A stretch of DNA of 64,000 bases from JAJFJD01 sp965228695 (GTDB lineage Bacteria > Pseudomonadota > Alphaproteobacteria > UBA8366). The translations under genes were made by a program, and so were the position numbers. Positions 63,809 through 64,000 of this stretch are shown one piece after another. The first letter of the stretch is position 1. The number at the start of each line of letters is the position of its first letter. A model generated the notes under the pieces. It was not told the origin of the DNA. It ran no database searches and saw nothing but the letters and a program-made list of their open reading frames with translations. The DNA lies in NCBI GenBank assembly GCA_965228695.1, contig CBDDIB010000002.1, positions 248,001-312,000 of the forward strand. Reading direction: 5' to 3'.

Positions 63809-63835
63809 TTGTCAATTCGGGCGGCATTCTTTAGT
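63809..63835 (+). promoter_or_regulatory. Candidate promoter of tRNA-Arg
   Basis: TTGTCA (63809-63814) and TTTAGT (63830-63835) are separated by 15 bases, slightly short, and lie 36 bases before the tRNA. Confidence 0.4.
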
Positions 63836-63871
63836 GTCCGCGCCGCTTGCAGGCGGTAACGCTTGCACAGC

Positions 63872-63948
63872 GCGCCCGTAGCTCAATTGGATAGAGTGCC
63901 TGACTACGGATCAGGAGGTTGGGGGTTCGAGTCCTCCCGGGCGCGCCA
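63872..63948 (+). tRNA. tRNA-Arg (anticodon ACG)
   Basis: The acceptor arms GCGCCCG (63872-63878) and CGGGCGC (63938-63944) pair fully. The D-arm GCTC...GAGT, anticodon stem CCTGA/TCAGG with loop CTACGGA (anticodon ACG) and T-arm with TTCGAGT are all canonical. Discriminator G and an encoded CCA end the gene at 63948. A34 should be edited to inosine, reading CGU, CGC and CGA codons. Confidence 0.96.
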
Positions 63949-64000
63949 TTCTTATAGGAATTCTCCACTCAAACCCAATTTTTTGGCCTGATTTTTGGCC

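Larger units (their letters stand above)
63566..63871. other. Intergenic region between the lipoprotein gene and tRNA-Arg
   Basis: About 306 bases without a credible gene; small frames here show no start or family support. It contains a perfect hairpin CTTGGGA (63592-63598) with TCCCAAG (63603-63609) in the leader of the lipoprotein gene, a distant inverted repeat (63685-63792) and the probable tRNA promoter at 63809-63835. Confidence 0.6.

Noticed and set aside
1..64000. CRISPR array, insertion sequences, restriction-modification or toxin-antitoxin modules
   Set aside because: No regularly spaced repeats, transposase, nuclease-methylase pair or toxin-like pair was found on either strand.

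Overview
This 64 kb window is GC-rich chromosomal DNA, almost certainly from an alphaproteobacterium of the Rhodospirillales type. The support is a long run of gene neighbourhoods typical of that class: cytochrome c / kdsB / pheA / nudC / SRP RNA / dnaX / ybaB / recR; rmuC // def-fmt-truA; dapE-dapD-HAD phosphatase; argB-engB-yidC-yidD-rnpA-rpmH; and panB-panC. Coding density is high. I see no insertion sequence, phage module or CRISPR array. Most genes are housekeeping, with an accessory metabolic section in the first half.

Layout. 0-8 kb: a VWA-like secreted protein, a serine hydrolase, a GFA-family protein, a Nu-class glutathione transferase, a divergent SDR and a first HyuA-HyuB (hydantoinase/5-oxoprolinase) pair. 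8-12.4 kb: glutaminyl-tRNA synthetase, then a small membrane protein, an O-antigen ligase-like protein and a lysylphosphatidylglycerol-synthase-like membrane protein. 12.4-17.5 kb: a PCu(A)C copper chaperone, a second HyuB-HyuA pair in the opposite gene order, and a small lipoprotein. 17.7-21 kb: a PBP1A-type peptidoglycan synthase behind a long hairpin, a DUF924 protein, a repeat cluster and a DUF302 protein. 21.1-24.1 kb: a TPP-riboswitch-controlled thiO-thiS-thiG-thiE/tenI operon. 24-29.5 kb: M17 aminopeptidase, MarR regulator, enolase-superfamily dehydratase, MFS carrier and 2-hydroxyacid dehydrogenase, which read as a small catabolic cluster. 29.5-35.2 kb: a complete yejABEF-type peptide ABC importer. 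35.3-46 kb: hisN, cytochrome c, kdsB, pheA, nudC, SRP RNA, dnaX, ybaB, recR, a DUF4139 protein, rmuC and def. 46-53.6 kb: fmt, truA, a membrane protein, dapE, dapD, a HAD phosphatase, a GGDEF protein and argB. 53.7-57 kb: engB, yidC, yidD, rnpA, rpmH. 57-64 kb: GNAT, TVP38-family protein, sensor kinase, panB-panC, gpt, a lipoprotein and tRNA-Arg(ACG).

The most important caution is that eight neighbouring genes between about 46.6 and 53.5 kb (fmt, truA, a membrane protein, dapE, dapD, HAD, GGDEF, argB) are broken by single-base indels, while the genes on both sides are intact. Six can be restored to whole-codon lengths by the inferred indels, and several are normally essential. I read this as a poorly polished stretch of sequence rather than real gene decay.

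I did not find a convincing new defence or mobile system. The best leads are regulatory or biochemical: a TPP aptamer whose closing stem contains the thiO ribosome-binding site; a ThiE homologue with TenI-like residues; an SDR lacking the YxxxK catalytic pair; a 46-nt hairpin in front of a PBP gene; a tandem/inverted repeat cluster before the DUF302 gene; and a glutaminyl-tRNA synthetase in a lineage that usually lacks it.
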